In this document: positions 1 through 10,193 of the stretch, piece after piece
Numbering within the stretch: position 1 is the first letter of the stretch
Layout: each line of letters starts with the position of its first letter
DNA from: Acinetobacter pittii ATCC 19004 = CIP 70.29
GTDB taxonomy: Bacteria > Pseudomonadota > Gammaproteobacteria > Pseudomonadales > Moraxellaceae
Assembly (NCBI RefSeq): GCF_000369045.1
Contig: NZ_KB849786.1
Location: 975,906 to 1,039,905 of the forward strand
Length of the DNA stretch: 64,000 nucleotides
Direction: 5' to 3'
Notes under the pieces: generated by a model
Told to the model about the DNA's origin: nothing
What the model saw: the letters and a program-made list of their open reading frames with translations, nothing else
Databases searched by the model: none
Translations under genes and position numbers: made by a program

Positions 1-1
1 T

Positions 2-193
2 GCGCTTTTAAATAACTTAATACTTGTGGATACAACAGCAAATAAAAGCTATACCATTAAAGTAAATACCGTGAATGGTTATATTCTTGCTGGGAAAGCG
101 AGAAATTTTAATATTAGTCCTGATTTTAAATTTCAAGCAGGTCATAAATATAATATTTTATTAAATATTAACGGTAAGCAAACATCTCTTTAA
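2..193 (+). CDS. Archaic (Csu-type) fimbrial chaperone, C-terminal fragment
   Basis: The open frame enters from the left edge and stops at 193, so only the last 63 residues are visible. They contain GYILAG followed by KARNFNIS and end LLNINGKQTSL, which resembles the C-terminal strand region (GYxLAG..R and a terminal NG) of CsuC-type periplasmic pilus chaperones. The usher starts 10 bases downstream, and chaperone-usher-adhesin is the usual order in Csu-like operons. The fragment is short, so the call rests mostly on position and should be checked against the upstream sequence. Confidence 0.6.
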   Translation, partial: ALLNNLILVDTTANKSYTIKVNTVNGYILAGKARNFNISPDFKFQAGHKYNILLNINGKQTSL

Positions 194-203
194 AGAGGCA
201 CAT

Positions 204-2641
204 ATGAAATATATCGTAAGTGCCTTATGTGTTATGTACTTGCCGATTCATGCCGCTGCTGAATCATTACAAGATAGTACCAATGCTGTCTTACCAAGTA
301 TTCCCGAAGTTCCGAATTCTGCTCATCAGGCATTTGGTTCTGATCAGGGATATGTACAGCTATTTTTAAATATTTCTGTTAATTCAAATGTTTCTAAAGA
401 TTTAATATCGGTACGGCAGGATCAAGATAGAAAATTATATATCCGCTCTCGTGATTTAAAAACTTTAAGACTAAAAATGGGTGAACATATCCTAGATAAC
501 CAGTGGGTGTGTATTAATGATCTAAACGGAATCCAGTTTAAATATCTGGAAAATGAGCAATCTCTAAACTTAAAAGTTCCGTCGAACATGTTAACGGGTT
601 ACTCAGTTGACTTAAATGGCCAGCAGATCACTAGCCCACAATTGCTAAAGATGAAACCCTTAAATGCAGCCATTCTGAACTACAGTCTGTATCAGACTAT
701 GACCAATGACGAGAACGTTTTCTCAGGTACGGCAGAGGGGATCTTTAACAGCGCAATCGGTAACTTTTTTTCAGGCGTTTTATATAACGGTAGTAATGAA
801 AATAGTTATAGCCATGAAAAATGGGTGCGCCTAGAAAGTAAGTGGCAATATGTCGACCCTGAGAAGATCAGGATATATACCCTAGGGGACTTTATTTCCA
901 ATAGCCCAGATTGGGGCAGTAGTGTCCGTCTTGCCGGTTTTCAGTGGTCGAGTGCTTATAGCCAACGCGGGGATATTGTCACCTCGGCACTCCCGCAATT
1001 CTCTGGCTCGGCAGCACTGCCTTCAACCCTAGACTTATACGTCAACCAGCAAAAGATTTATTCAGGACTAGTCCCATCTGGTCCATTTGATATTAAACAG
1101 CTTCCATTTATTTCAGGAAATGAAGTCACCCTTGTGACTACCGATGCAACGGGTCAGCAGAGCATTACCAAAAAGCCGTACTATTTTTCATCGAAGATTC
1201 TGGCAAAAGGCATTAATGAGTTTTCAGTAGATGTTGGTATTCCGCGTTATAACTATGGACTCTATTCAAATGATTATGATGATGCCACCTTGCCTCAGGT
1301 GCAATTCGATATGGTTATAGCAACTCACTGACTTTAAGCGGCGGTGCAGAGGCTTCGACAGATGGCCTGTCCAATCTCGGCACAGGATTTGCCAAGAATA
1401 TTTTGGGGATTGGGGTGATCAATGCCGACATTGCAGCGAGCCAGTATAAAGATGAAAACGGTTACTCTACCTTGCTGGGTTTAGAAGGGCGCATCAGTAA
1501 GAACATTTCATTTAACACCAGTTACCGCAAAGTATTCGATAACTATTTTGACCTAGCCCGTGTATCTCAAGTGAGATATTTAAAAGATAACCAGATCAAT
1601 GCCGAGTCACAGAACTACCTGAACTACAGCGCACTGGCCGATGAGATTTTTAGGGCGGGGATTAACTATAACTTTTATGCAGGCTATGGGATTTATCTGG
1701 GCTATAACCAGATCAAATATAGTGACAACTCCTATAAATTACTGTCTACCAATTTAAGTGGAAGTCTGGACAAGAACTGGGGCTTTTATGCATCAGCGTA
1801 TAAAGATTATGAAAATCACAAGGACTATGGAGTTTACTTTGCGCTGAGATATACCCCGTCCAGTAAAGTGAATGCGATCACGAGTGTATCTAGTGACAGC
1901 GGTAGCCTACGGTATCGCCAAGAAATATTCGGTTTGTCAGAACCACAAATTGGTTCATTTGGCTGGGGGGGCTATGTTGAAAGAGATCAGGATGCCAATG
2001 AAAACAATGCATCGGTCTATGCATCTTACCGAGCACGAGCGGCTTACCTGACGGGACGCTATAACCGATTTGGAGACAACGATCAGGTTGCAGTTTCGGC
2101 GACGGGATCATTGGTTGCGGCGGCGGGACGTATCTTTGCGGCCAATGAAATTGGAGATGGCTACGCAGTTGTGACCAATGCTGGGCCACAAAGCCAAATT
2201 TTAAATGGTGGTGTTAATTTAGGTACGACCGATAAGTCTGGCCGATTCTTAATTGCAAATTTAAGACCCTACATGTCTCATCACATCTACCTAGACCCAT
2301 CATATTTACCTTTAGAGTGGGAAGTTAGCTCTACGAATCAGACAGCGTTTGTGGGTTATCGTCAAGGAACTTTGGTTGACTTTGGTGCTCATCAGGTCAT
2401 TTCAGGATTAGTGAAACTGGTTGATCAAAACAACTCACCATTAATGCCAGGTTATACCGTTCGAATTAATGGTCAGCAAGATGGGATGGTTGGGTATGAC
2501 GGTGAAGTGTTTATTCCAAATCTATTAAAGCAAAACAAACTTGAAGTTGATCTTCTAGACCATGGTTCATGCCAAGTTGATTTTGCCTATAAAAATACGC
2601 AGTACAGTACTAAAAAATTGGGGCCTTATGTATGTCGATAA
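204..2641 (+). pseudogene. Fimbrial outer-membrane usher (CsuD-like), frameshifted
   Basis: The usher forms the outer-membrane pore through which pilin-chaperone complexes are assembled. Two frames cover it. The first starts at ATG 204 (AGAGG upstream, signal peptide ending HAAAE) and stops at about 1331. The second carries on from about 1290 to 2641. The join is clear: frame two reads LASGAIRYGYSNSLTLSGG, a typical usher barrel strand, across the place where frame one ends in DMVIATH. Loss of one base near 1287-1290, for example CCC to CC, would explain it. With the base restored the protein is about 812 residues, normal for an archaic usher. The 3' end overlaps the next gene by 10 bases. 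It may be a true inactivation, a phase-variable state or a sequencing error. Confidence 0.85.
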
Positions 2642-3660
2642 ATATTGCTAGCTTTAACCAGCCGACAACTTTTAAAGGTCTTTCATTTATCCTGAAATAT
2701 TTTTTGGGAATGAGCTTGCTATGCCTGATCTTTACATTTTTTAACTCTGCCTATGCAACTTGCACACCTACAGGGACAACTTCTGGTACATACACATACA
2801 CTGCCGCAACAATTAACAATGATGCAGTTCTGACATACACGGGAACAATACGTTGTTATGGGGGACGTACAACACCAGAAATTTCAGGTTATATGTGTAT
2901 GAAAACCGTCTTTACTGGAACAACGAGTAGTAATAATAATTTTTCATTACCTTACACCGTCACAGCAACTGTAGGTGGAGCAGGGTCTTCTACCACTAAT
3001 CAAAATTCGAATATCTGGTATGGTCCAGTAAGAACAGTCGCTTCAAATAATGTTATTAGTTACTCTGTAAATATAAAAGTACCTGCCCGAACAGGGTCGC
3101 TCATGGCATACCCTAAAGGAACTTATACTGGTACGGTTCAGCTATTTTGGGACATGCAAGCAAGCTCTAGCACTGTGTGTGAGGGGGATAGTGGTGGAGG
3201 TTGGGACTCGGGTAATACCACTATAACTGCTAATTATGTTGTGCCAAGTTTGTGTCAAATAGATTCAACATCAAATGTCGATTTTGGAAATATTAATGAT
3301 ATTGGTAAGACTACTCGTGATTACACAGCTCAAGGGGTGGTAAATACGACCTGTAATAATGGACTGCCATATAGTATTTATTTGGGGGATGGGAATAACC
3401 GTATTGCCGGTGGCTTTAGGCAGATGACAAATGGTGGTGGTCAGTACATTCAGTATCAGTTATATCAGAACTCGAATTATAGTGCGGTATGGGATACTAC
3501 TGGTGGTGTAAGCGCAGTTGGAGGTTCTGGAGGTGTTTCTAAAACAGGTTCGGGTAATTCTCAGGGTACAAATGTCTATGGAAAAATTCCGCAAGGTACC
3601 ACTATTTCAACAGCTCCGGGTAATTACTCAGATGCGATAGTTGTTACAGTAACTTATTAA
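2632..3660 (+). CDS. Spore coat U domain tip adhesin (CsuE-like)
   Basis: This 342-residue exported protein has a long N-terminal hydrophobic segment with likely cleavage after NSAYA (about residue 42). Two spore-coat-U-type lobes follow: an N-terminal lobe starting TCTPTGTTSG and a C-terminal lobe starting CQIDSTSNVDFGNI and ending in the donor-strand-like IVVTVTY. In Csu-type pili such two-domain proteins sit at the fibre tip and mediate attachment to surfaces. The start overlaps the usher stop, showing translational coupling in the operon. The lobes are Gly/Ser/Thr/Asn-rich with paired cysteines. The family assignment is firm; the adhesive role is inferred from CsuE. Confidence 0.85.
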   Translation: MSINIASFNQPTTFKGLSFILKYFLGMSLLCLIFTFFNSAYATCTPTGTTSGTYTYTAATINNDAVLTYTGTIRCYGGRTTPEISGYMCMKTVFTGTTSSNNNFSLPYTVTATVGGAGSSTTNQNSNIWYGPVRTVASNNVISYSVNIKVPARTGSLMAYPKGTYTGTVQLFWDMQASSSTVCEGDSGGGWDSGNTTITANYVVPSLCQIDSTSNVDFGNINDIGKTTRDYTAQGVVNTTCNNGLPYSIYLGDGNNRIAGGFRQMTNGGGQYIQYQLYQNSNYSAVWDTTGGVSAVGGSGGVSKTGSGNSQGTNVYGKIPQGTTISTAPGNYSDAIVVTVTY

Positions 3661-4208
3661 GAATTTATTGGAATTTTATGTTGAGTATATTTTTAGGATT
3701 TGAGTTGAACACTTAGCATTTAAAAAGTGGTCTATAAATTTGGTGTTTAATTGTTCTAATTTAAAAGAAGCAGCTAGGTTTTTAAAAAGTAGGGGTGATA
3801 AGTGGTTAGCGGTAATGTTGTTTTAGGATGAGTAAAAACAGAAAAAGACAAATTAAAAAAATAAGAAAAAACATCTGATAAATATATACCTTATGAATAT
3901 TAAATGTATTTTTACACAAGTTAACAGATTGTACAAATTAAATTACAGTTCTCTTTTCTTTATTTATTCTTTCTTATCAATAAAAAATACTTATAGAGAT
4001 AAGTCGGTTCTCAATAATTTAATGATTTGTATTGGAAAACAAAGTGTTAAAATTGAAAGGCTGAGATGCTCTGATATGTTTAATTGTATTTTATTCGGTG
4101 AATCTACGAATCGAAATTTGTGGATGCTTAGTAGTACTAAAGACAAATGGCTACATGCGTGACAGCTATCCCGAATTTTAACCTCATGAAAATACAAAGG
4201 TTTATAAA
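3661..4208. other. Long AT-rich gap without a convincing gene
   Basis: This 548-base gap follows the fimbrial operon. An 89-codon frame at 3893-4162 and an opposing 76-codon frame have low-complexity, AT-driven composition, no good ribosome binding site and no recognisable domain, so neither is annotated. No strong terminator is visible after the adhesin. The right end carries AAAGG just before the TTG start of the MFS gene. Confidence 0.5.
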
Positions 4209-5375
4209 TTGTTTCAACCACTTACTATCCAAACTCGACTCGGTGGATTCTACTTTTTCTACTATTCCATTGTAGGTACATTCATGCCGTATTGGAATTT
4301 ATATCTTCAAGATCAGGGATTTAATTATCAAGAAATTGGTGTTTTATCATCAATTGCGATTGTAACTCGTTTTTTTGCGCCTTTAGTTTGGGGTTGGATT
4401 GCTGATAAATCTGGTAAGCGGATGTTGCTTGTTCGGATAGCAACTTGGATGGAGTCATGTATATGGTTGGCTATTTTTATAGTGCCAAATACTTTTCAAT
4501 CAGTTGCTTTGCTTATGCTTATTTTTAGTTTCTTTCAAAATGCGATTTTAGCTCAATTTGAGGGAGTGACTTTATTTTGGTTGGGTGATCAAAAAGCTAA
4601 ACTCTACGGCAAAATTCGTAAGTGGGGATCGGTTGGGTTTATTGTTGGGGTATTCACTATTGGGGCTATTTTAGAAATAGTGCATATTTCAATGCTCCCA
4701 ATTTTACTATTAATTATCTCGTCTCTAGCGTTTATTTGGTCTTTCACAATCCGCGAACCTGATAGCGCGCCTACTTCCCAAAAATATTTAGAACCTTTAT
4801 TTCCTGTTCTTAAGCGCCCAACAGTGGCTGCATTTTTTGCAATTGAATTTATTCTACTTTTTTCACATGCGCCTTTTTATAGTTTTTATAGTAATTTTCT
4901 GAAATCTTTGAATTTCAGTACGACTGAAATTGGATTTTTATGGGCCATGGGCGTTTTTGCTGAAATTTTTATGTTTTCAATTGCCTCAAAGATTTTTCAA
5001 CGTTTTTCGTGGCGCAGTTTAGTGATAGTGTGTCTGCTAGTGACGAGCATACGTTGGATGCTAGTTGCAGTATTTTCACATTATTTTATTGGTCAACTTT
5101 TTGCGCAGTGCTTACATGCCTTTAGTTTTGGTTTATTTCACTTGATCGCAATGAGAGTTATTTTTCAAAACTTTTCTGCTGGACAGCAAGGGCGTGGACA
5201 AGCACTTTATAGTACCATGTGGGGGTTAGGTGTAGCTTTCGGTAGTGTTCTGGCTGGGCATTTCTGGAAAATTCTTTCTGGTGAACTCATCTTTATGTGT
5301 GCCAGCGTGGTTGTGCTCTTAGGTTTGTGCTTTGTAAAGTGGCTTCCGAAACAAGTCGATTCTTCAACTACCTAA
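4209..5375 (+). CDS. MFS transporter, 3-phenylpropionate/nucleoside-type (MFS_1-like)
   Basis: This is a 388-residue polytopic inner-membrane protein with about 12 hydrophobic segments. The N-terminus (GGFYFFYYSIVGTFMPYWNLY) and the loop WGWIADKSGKR after the second segment are typical of the HcaT/LacY-like MFS branch, which imports small organic acids or nucleosides by proton symport. The start is TTG at 4209 with AAAGG nine bases upstream; no in-frame ATG fits better. It stands alone between the fimbrial operon and a small exported protein, so context gives no substrate. Confidence 0.8.
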   Translation: MFQPLTIQTRLGGFYFFYYSIVGTFMPYWNLYLQDQGFNYQEIGVLSSIAIVTRFFAPLVWGWIADKSGKRMLLVRIATWMESCIWLAIFIVPNTFQSVALLMLIFSFFQNAILAQFEGVTLFWLGDQKAKLYGKIRKWGSVGFIVGVFTIGAILEIVHISMLPILLLIISSLAFIWSFTIREPDSAPTSQKYLEPLFPVLKRPTVAAFFAIEFILLFSHAPFYSFYSNFLKSLNFSTTEIGFLWAMGVFAEIFMFSIASKIFQRFSWRSLVIVCLLVTSIRWMLVAVFSHYFIGQLFAQCLHAFSFGLFHLIAMRVIFQNFSAGQQGRGQALYSTMWGLGVAFGSVLAGHFWKILSGELIFMCASVVVLLGLCFVKWLPKQVDSSTT

Positions 5376-5554
5376 GCCTGAGATCATGCAAAACAAAGAA
5401 TTTATATTGAAAAAAGCAAGTAAATATAAAATTGTTTGATGACTTGTTGTGACACGTTACAGTTGAAAAATATTGTTTTTATATGGTTATGGAGCAGTGA
5501 TTTTGTCAAAAAATATGCTAACTTAACTTCATGCGTTTAATGATTAATAAATCT

Positions 5555-6034
5555 ATGAAAAATATTTATATTATTGGATTATTGTGGGCTTGTTCTGGTT
5601 TAGCTGTGGCAGAAACGGCTACTCAACAGCCAGCTGAACAACCCGTTCGGACTGCAAGTAATCCTAATGCTATACGTATTGTTACGCGCCCTGAAATTAT
5701 GGGATTGTGGGGAATGGAAATTCCAAATAATAAGAAATGTGTGGAATATTATAACTTTCGTAGTAGTAATGATGTAGTGATCAAAAGCGGTCAGGAATGG
5801 TCTTATGGTATTTATGAATATCAACCATCTGATGACCCTAAAGAGCAGCTAGCCGCTTTAGTAATGCAAATTAAATTTGATAATAATAAAGTAGATTGCT
5901 CTGGTCAGAAGCAAGACCAAACAGGTGATGTCTCACAATATTTTGTACAATGGAAAAACGACCATACAATCAATTTCTGTTCAACGGCTAAGGGTGAGCA
6001 GTGCTTTGCGACTTTACGTCGGGTATTACCATAA
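5555..6034 (+). CDS. Small exported protein of unknown function
   Basis: About 159 residues from ATG 5555, where a clear signal peptide begins (MKNIYIIGLLWACSGLAVAE, cleavage near AVA-ET). An ATG at 5531 would add eight residues in front; neither start has a good Shine-Dalgarno. The mature protein has a short Gln/Pro-rich linker, then a compact region starting near RPEIMGLWGMEIP with four cysteines (NNKKCVEYY, VDCSGQ, INFCSTAKGEQC) that could form disulfides in the periplasm. I do not recognise a named family. It ends at a strong terminator shared with accC. Confidence 0.7.
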   Translation: MKNIYIIGLLWACSGLAVAETATQQPAEQPVRTASNPNAIRIVTRPEIMGLWGMEIPNNKKCVEYYNFRSSNDVVIKSGQEWSYGIYEYQPSDDPKEQLAALVMQIKFDNNKVDCSGQKQDQTGDVSQYFVQWKNDHTINFCSTAKGEQCFATLRRVLP

Positions 6035-6050
6035 AATTATAGATATAAAA

Positions 6051-6076
6051 AAGCCTCTTATTTAAGAGGCTTTTTT
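6051..6076. terminator. Bidirectional intrinsic terminator
   Basis: A 9-bp perfect stem (AAGCCTCTT / AAGAGGCTT) with loop ATTT is followed by a T run on the plus strand and preceded by an A run. It can serve both the small exported protein gene and accC, which converge here. Confidence 0.9.
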
Positions 6077-6088
6077 CTATGAAGTATA

Positions 6089-7456
6089 TTATGCAGTTTC
6101 AGCTTTCTTTTCTTCGACTTGCTTTAACAAGTGTTTTTCAAGGTAATGGATATCCATTGCTTGAGAGCAGAAACTCTTATCTTGCAAAATAAGATCTTTA
6201 TGTAGAGGAATATTTGTTTTAATTCCCGTAAGGATCATTTCATCTAGCGCTTGACGCATACGAGCAATTGAAGTTTCACGGTCTTTACCATGAGAAATCA
6301 ATTTAGCAATCATAGAGTCATAGTAAGGTGGAATGCTGTATTCTGGGTAGATATGAGAATCTAAACGAATACCAGCGCCGCCTGGCGCATAGAAACTTTC
6401 AATTTTACCTGGTGAAGGTAAGAAGGTTGTAGGATCTTCTGCATTGATACGGCATTCAATTGCATGTCCTTGAACTTTGATATCTTCTTGTTGAAGCTCT
6501 AGTCCTAGGCCACCAGCAATGCGTAACTGTTGTTCAATAATATCGACACCGGTAACCATTTCAGTTACAGGGTGCTCAACCTGAACACGAGTATTCATTT
6601 CAATAAAGAAGAATTCACCGTCTTCAAATAAGAATTCAAACGTACCAGCACCACGATACTGCATCAACTGACATGCATGAACACAAGCTTCTAAAATATC
6701 AGCTCGAGCTTGCTCTGGTAGGTTTGGTGCAGGTGCTTCTTCTAGTACTTTTTGATGGCGACGTTGTAATGAACAGTCGCGGTCATATAAATGAATTGCA
6801 TGACCATTACCATCACCAAGAACTTGAACTTCGACATGGCGAGGTTTTTGTAAGAAGCGTTCCATGTAAACGGTATCATCACCGAACCACATTTCTGCAT
6901 CGCGCTGCGCTGCTTGAACTGATTCAAGTAGTGTATCTACACGCTCAACAATACGCATACCACGACCACCACCACCAGAAGCCGCTTTAACAATAAGCGG
7001 GAAGCCGATTTCTTTCGCTTCTGCCAAGGCATTGTGGATGGTTACTGCATGGTCGCAACCTGGTACAGTAGGTACGCCAGCTTTTTTCATGGCAACAATC
7101 GCAGAAACTTTATTCCCCATAAGGCGGATATGTTCTGGACGTGGACCAATAAAAGTAAAGCCTGAGCTTTCTACAATTTCAGCAAACTCAGCATTTTCTG
7201 AAAGGAAACCATAACCCGGGTGAATAGCATCAGCACCGGTAATTTCTGCAGCAGTAATAATTGCCGGGATATTTAAATAGCTATCACTACTTGCGCCCGG
7301 ACCAATACATACTGCTTCATCAACAAAACGTAAATGCATCAAATCCTTGTCGGCATCTGAATAGATACCAACAGTCTTGATTCCTAATGTTTTACAAGCC
7401 CGGGTAATACGTAAAGCGATTTCACCACGGTTTGCAATTAAAACTTTTTGCAACAT
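6089..7456 (-). CDS. accC: Acetyl-CoA carboxylase, biotin carboxylase subunit
   Basis: This is the 455-residue ATP-grasp enzyme that carboxylates the biotin on AccB with bicarbonate and ATP, the first step of fatty acid synthesis. Diagnostic stretches are the N-terminal [14 protein letters not shown], the glycine-rich ATP loop [12 protein letters not shown], the biotin carboxylase segment [31 protein letters not shown] and the RINAEDP region. The length matches E. coli AccC (449). It is the last gene of aroQ-accB-accC, 17 bases after accB, and ends at the shared terminator at 6051. Confidence 0.98.
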   Translation of the reverse strand: MLQKVLIANRGEIALRITRACKTLGIKTVGIYSDADKDLMHLRFVDEAVCIGPGASSDSYLNIPAIITAAEITGADAIHPGYGFLSENAEFAEIVESSGFTFIGPRPEHIRLMGNKVSAIVAMKKAGVPTVPGCDHAVTIHNALAEAKEIGFPLIVKAASGGGGRGMRIVERVDTLLESVQAAQRDAEMWFGDDTVYMERFLQKPRHVEVQVLGDGNGHAIHLYDRDCSLQRRHQKVLEEAPAPNLPEQARADILEACVHACQLMQYRGAGTFEFLFEDGEFFFIEMNTRVQVEHPVTEMVTGVDIIEQQLRIAGGLGLELQQEDIKVQGHAIECRINAEDPTTFLPSPGKIESFYAPGGAGIRLDSHIYPEYSIPPYYDSMIAKLISHGKDRETSIARMRQALDEMILTGIKTNIPLHKDLILQDKSFCSQAMDIHYLEKHLLKQVEEKKAETA

Positions 7457-7473
7457 AGACGTCCCCGGGGTAA

Positions 7474-7893
7474 TTACGCGCGATAACGGAATAAAGGTTG
7501 ACCGAATTGGATAACTTCACCATTTTTCACTAAAATTTCTTCAATCACGCCACTTTGAGTTGCTTCAATTGGGTTCATGATTTTCATTGCTTCAATAATA
7601 CCCAAAGTTTCACCAGCAGATACTGTTTGGCCTACTTTAACAAATGGTGCTTCACCTGGGCTTGGAGCAGCGTAGAACACGCCAACCATTGGAGAAGTTT
7701 CAACTGCTCCACGCGGTGTTTTTGCAACTGGTGCTTCTGCAACAGGAGCAGCCGGAAGTGCTACACCAGCCGCAGCAACGACAGGATTGCGACGAGTTAA
7801 AGCGATTGATTGATCACCTTCTTTAACTTCGATCGCTTGCAAGTCAGACTCAATCATTAAATCGATGAGTTTCTTAATTTTGCGGATATCCAT
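7474..7893 (-). CDS. accB: Biotin carboxyl carrier protein of acetyl-CoA carboxylase
   Basis: This 139-residue acyl-carrier-like subunit carries biotin on the lysine of EAMKIMN (K104) in a C-terminal biotinyl domain. A short Ala/Pro-rich linker (about residues 40-60) joins it to the N-terminal helix [12 protein letters not shown]. The start has AGGAA upstream. It lies between aroQ and accC, the common gammaproteobacterial arrangement. Confidence 0.97.
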   Translation of the reverse strand: MDIRKIKKLIDLMIESDLQAIEVKEGDQSIALTRRNPVVAAAGVALPAAPVAEAPVAKTPRGAVETSPMVGVFYAAPSPGEAPFVKVGQTVSAGETLGIIEAMKIMNPIEATQSGVIEEILVKNGEVIQFGQPLFRYRA

Positions 7894-7910
7894 GGGCGAC
7901 TATTCCTAAA

Positions 7911-8366
7911 CTAGTTTGGGTTAGATGGTTGAATTTTTTCAATAGCGTAATCGAGCGCAAAACGATAGCCTTTTGCACCTAGACCACAAATCACGCCAAT
8001 TGCTTTATCAGATAAATAAGAATGATGTCTGAATGCCTCTCTTGCATGGACATTAGACAAATGAACTTCAATGAATGGAATCGCAACGCCAAGTAGGGCA
8101 TCACGTAGAGCAACTGAAGTGTGGGTGAGGGCAGCAGGGTTAATAATAATAAGTTTTACGCCTTCAGTTTGTGCCTGATGAATACGATCAACAATGGCAC
8201 CTTCCCAGTTGCTTTGAAAAGTATCTAATGTGATTGAAGCTTGTTGAGCTTGGCTAATAAGTTGTTGGTTAATATCATCTAAGGTAAGATGACCATATAC
8301 TTCTGGTTCGCGTTTTCCCAGCAAATTCAAATTCGGTCCATGAATCACCAAAATGGTCGAACTCAT
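7911..8366 (-). CDS. aroQ: 3-dehydroquinate dehydratase, type II
   Basis: 151 residues. It catalyses the third step of the shikimate pathway (3-dehydroquinate to 3-dehydroshikimate) as a dodecamer. Family signatures are [17 protein letters not shown] (active-site Arg and Tyr24), the NPAALTHTS loop with substrate-binding Asn and His, and EVHLSN. GGAGC precedes the ATG. It is the first gene of the operon with accB and accC; the roughly 235 bases upstream should hold the operon promoter. Confidence 0.97.
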   Translation of the reverse strand: MSSTILVIHGPNLNLLGKREPEVYGHLTLDDINQQLISQAQQASITLDTFQSNWEGAIVDRIHQAQTEGVKLIIINPAALTHTSVALRDALLGVAIPFIEVHLSNVHAREAFRHHSYLSDKAIGVICGLGAKGYRFALDYAIEKIQPSNPN

Positions 8367-8601
8367 TCAGATTGCTCCAGCTCTAAAGTTGCAAATATTC
8401 TTTGCAAGATGTCTGCAAAGTTTGCTTATTATGGCATATGTTTCTACAATTTTTTTATAATTTGTTTTCATCGTCGCAGAAAGGGTATACCAAATTCGGC
8501 TTATATATTGTAAATTTTGCGATGATTTAGCAATGTTAAAAAATGACAAAATTTCAAGTAATTTAATGGAGCTTATTTTAAACTGAATTGACAAAAACAG
8601 T

Positions 8602-9927
8602 TCATGTATTTTGTGTAACGGCTATAGAGTTCTCTCCAATCACCAATAACTCATTCCATCGAGTTAGATAATTTTTTGAACGGTGGGATTGTTTCATGTG
8701 CCAAGATGGATTACGGGAATGATAACCGACTTGTAAATAGTGACTGCCAAATCGGTTACGAACTGTGCTGAGGGTTTGCATTAATTGTTGTCTTTGCTGA
8801 ATCAACTCAAGAGGTTGCCATAAATCATCAATATGATGTTGACGAGGATGCAAACCACAAAATAAAACTCCAATCTTTATATATTTTTTATTTTCTTTAT
8901 ATAAAACATCTATTTGCTGCATGGCTGCTTTTGTTAATATGCATAAATCATCTGTTGCATAATTTAAGCCTATCGCTTGAGAAGATGCTTTTTTATAAGG
9001 TGGTTTATCTATTTTTTCATAAAGCATGACTTGAACGCAGGCACAGAGCTGTTCTTGTTTCATTAAACGGCGATGAGCTCGGTTAAGATGAAAAATAAGT
9101 GCTTGCTTAATAATTTCAATACTGGATAAAGCTTGAGCGAAACTACGTGATGCTAAAATTCGTTTGGTGACAATTGCAGGATCGTCGAGTTGAATACAGG
9201 ATTGGCCTTTTAGCTCACGAATGGTACGTGCCATAACCACAGAAAAAGCTTTTGCTAGATGATGCTCATTGGCAAAAGTTAAGTCTAAGCATGAATAAAT
9301 CTCATAGCTACCTAATTGTTTGACTAATTGATAGCCAATTCCCCAGACTTCTTTGACTGGAGTGTGTTGCATGAGGTCTTCAAGAAGCAGAGGATCTAAA
9401 GTAGTGAAATTACAAATTCTATTAAAGCTTCTAATTTTTTTAGCATAGTGATTGGCTAATTTTGCTTGAGTTTTTGAATATCCGATGCCAATACAACAGG
9501 GTAAGCTTAGCCATTCTTCTAAGGTTTCTACGACTTTGACACAATAAGAATGAATATCTAGAGATTGAAGGTAAGGGGTAAGGCGAATAAAACATTCATC
9601 TATAGAATAAGCTTCTAAATCATCGGGCGAGAAAAACTCACCAAGAACTGAAAAAAAGCGACGTGACATTTCAGCATACAAAGTGTAGTTGCTTGAATAG
9701 ACGTGTACACCTGCTTGAAGAGCTTCTTGTTCGATTTGATACCATGGAATACCCATTTTGATACCCATATTTTTTGCTTCTTCACTACGTGATACAACAC
9801 ATCCGTCGTTATTAGAAAGTACTACGACTGGTAGGCCAATAAGTTTGGGATTAAATAGTCGCTCACAACTCACATAACAATTATTAATGTCTACGAGGGC
9901 GTAAATTTCGCGGTGTGAGATTTCCAT
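8602..9927 (-). CDS. umuC: Y-family DNA polymerase, UmuC/DNA polymerase V type
   Basis: About 441 residues. The Y-family core is visible: IYALVDINNCYVSCERLFNP (metal-binding Asp), NNDGCVVSRS, and YSIDECFI with the catalytic Asp-Glu pair, then helix-hairpin-helix (VKEVWGIGYQLVKQLG) and little-finger regions. The start at 9927 (MEISHREIY) fits the family better than an in-frame ATG at 9942. UmuC normally works with processed UmuD as pol V in translesion synthesis. No umuD lies beside it, as is common for solo umuC genes in Acinetobacter. A possible SOS-type operator lies upstream. Confidence 0.9.
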   Translation of the reverse strand: MEISHREIYALVDINNCYVSCERLFNPKLIGLPVVVLSNNDGCVVSRSEEAKNMGIKMGIPWYQIEQEALQAGVHVYSSNYTLYAEMSRRFFSVLGEFFSPDDLEAYSIDECFIRLTPYLQSLDIHSYCVKVVETLEEWLSLPCCIGIGYSKTQAKLANHYAKKIRSFNRICNFTTLDPLLLEDLMQHTPVKEVWGIGYQLVKQLGSYEIYSCLDLTFANEHHLAKAFSVVMARTIRELKGQSCIQLDDPAIVTKRILASRSFAQALSSIEIIKQALIFHLNRAHRRLMKQEQLCACVQVMLYEKIDKPPYKKASSQAIGLNYATDDLCILTKAAMQQIDVLYKENKKYIKIGVLFCGLHPRQHHIDDLWQPLELIQQRQQLMQTLSTVRNRFGSHYLQVGYHSRNPSWHMKQSHRSKNYLTRWNELLVIGENSIAVTQNT

Positions 9928-10006
9928 TATGATTTGCCCCATGAAAAATATTGGTAAAACTACATATTGATATTGTTTTCATAAACACAGCGATGAGGGG
10001 TGTTGG

Positions 10007-10027
10007 ATGAAAAAGTTGCATCTTGAA
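10007..10027. promoter_or_regulatory. Candidate UmuDAb/DdrR-type SOS operator upstream of umuC
   Basis: On the minus strand the 21 bases start TTCAAGATG and end CTTTTTCAT. From memory, this agrees at about 16 of 21 positions with the inverted repeat TTGAAA..TTTTTCAA described for UmuDAb-regulated DNA damage genes in A. baumannii. It lies about 70-80 bases ahead of the umuC start. The remembered motif could not be checked here. Confidence 0.4.
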
Positions 10028-10138
10028 TATGTAACAAAATCAAGTTAACAAAATTTTTAGCAGAATGCTAGGGTGGTTCTGTGGGTTTACCTCAGGTTAA
10101 TAATGGAAAAAATAGATAAGGAATTAATATTTTTAATA

Positions 10139-10167
10139 AAAAAGGAGATCGCATGGATCTCCTTTTT
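10139..10167 (-). terminator. Intrinsic terminator of the TonB receptor gene
   Basis: The stem GGAGATC / GATCTCC with loop GCATG is flanked by A5 on one side and T5 on the other, so it can act in both directions. It sits about 27 bases past the stop of the receptor gene. Confidence 0.88.
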
Positions 10168-10193
10168 GTGACACATTCAATGTCAGTTTTTGA

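Noticed and set aside
3893..4162. 89-codon rightward frame after the fimbrial operon
   Set aside because: AT-driven composition, no ribosome binding site, no domain, overlapped by an equally weak opposing frame.
6673..7826. Several frames opposite accC and accB
   Set aside because: Antisense shadows of conserved genes; His/Leu-rich or Cys/Trp-rich translations without meaning.
8367..8594. 75-codon leftward frame upstream of aroQ
   Set aside because: Low-complexity translation in the promoter region of the aroQ-accB-accC operon; no support as a gene.
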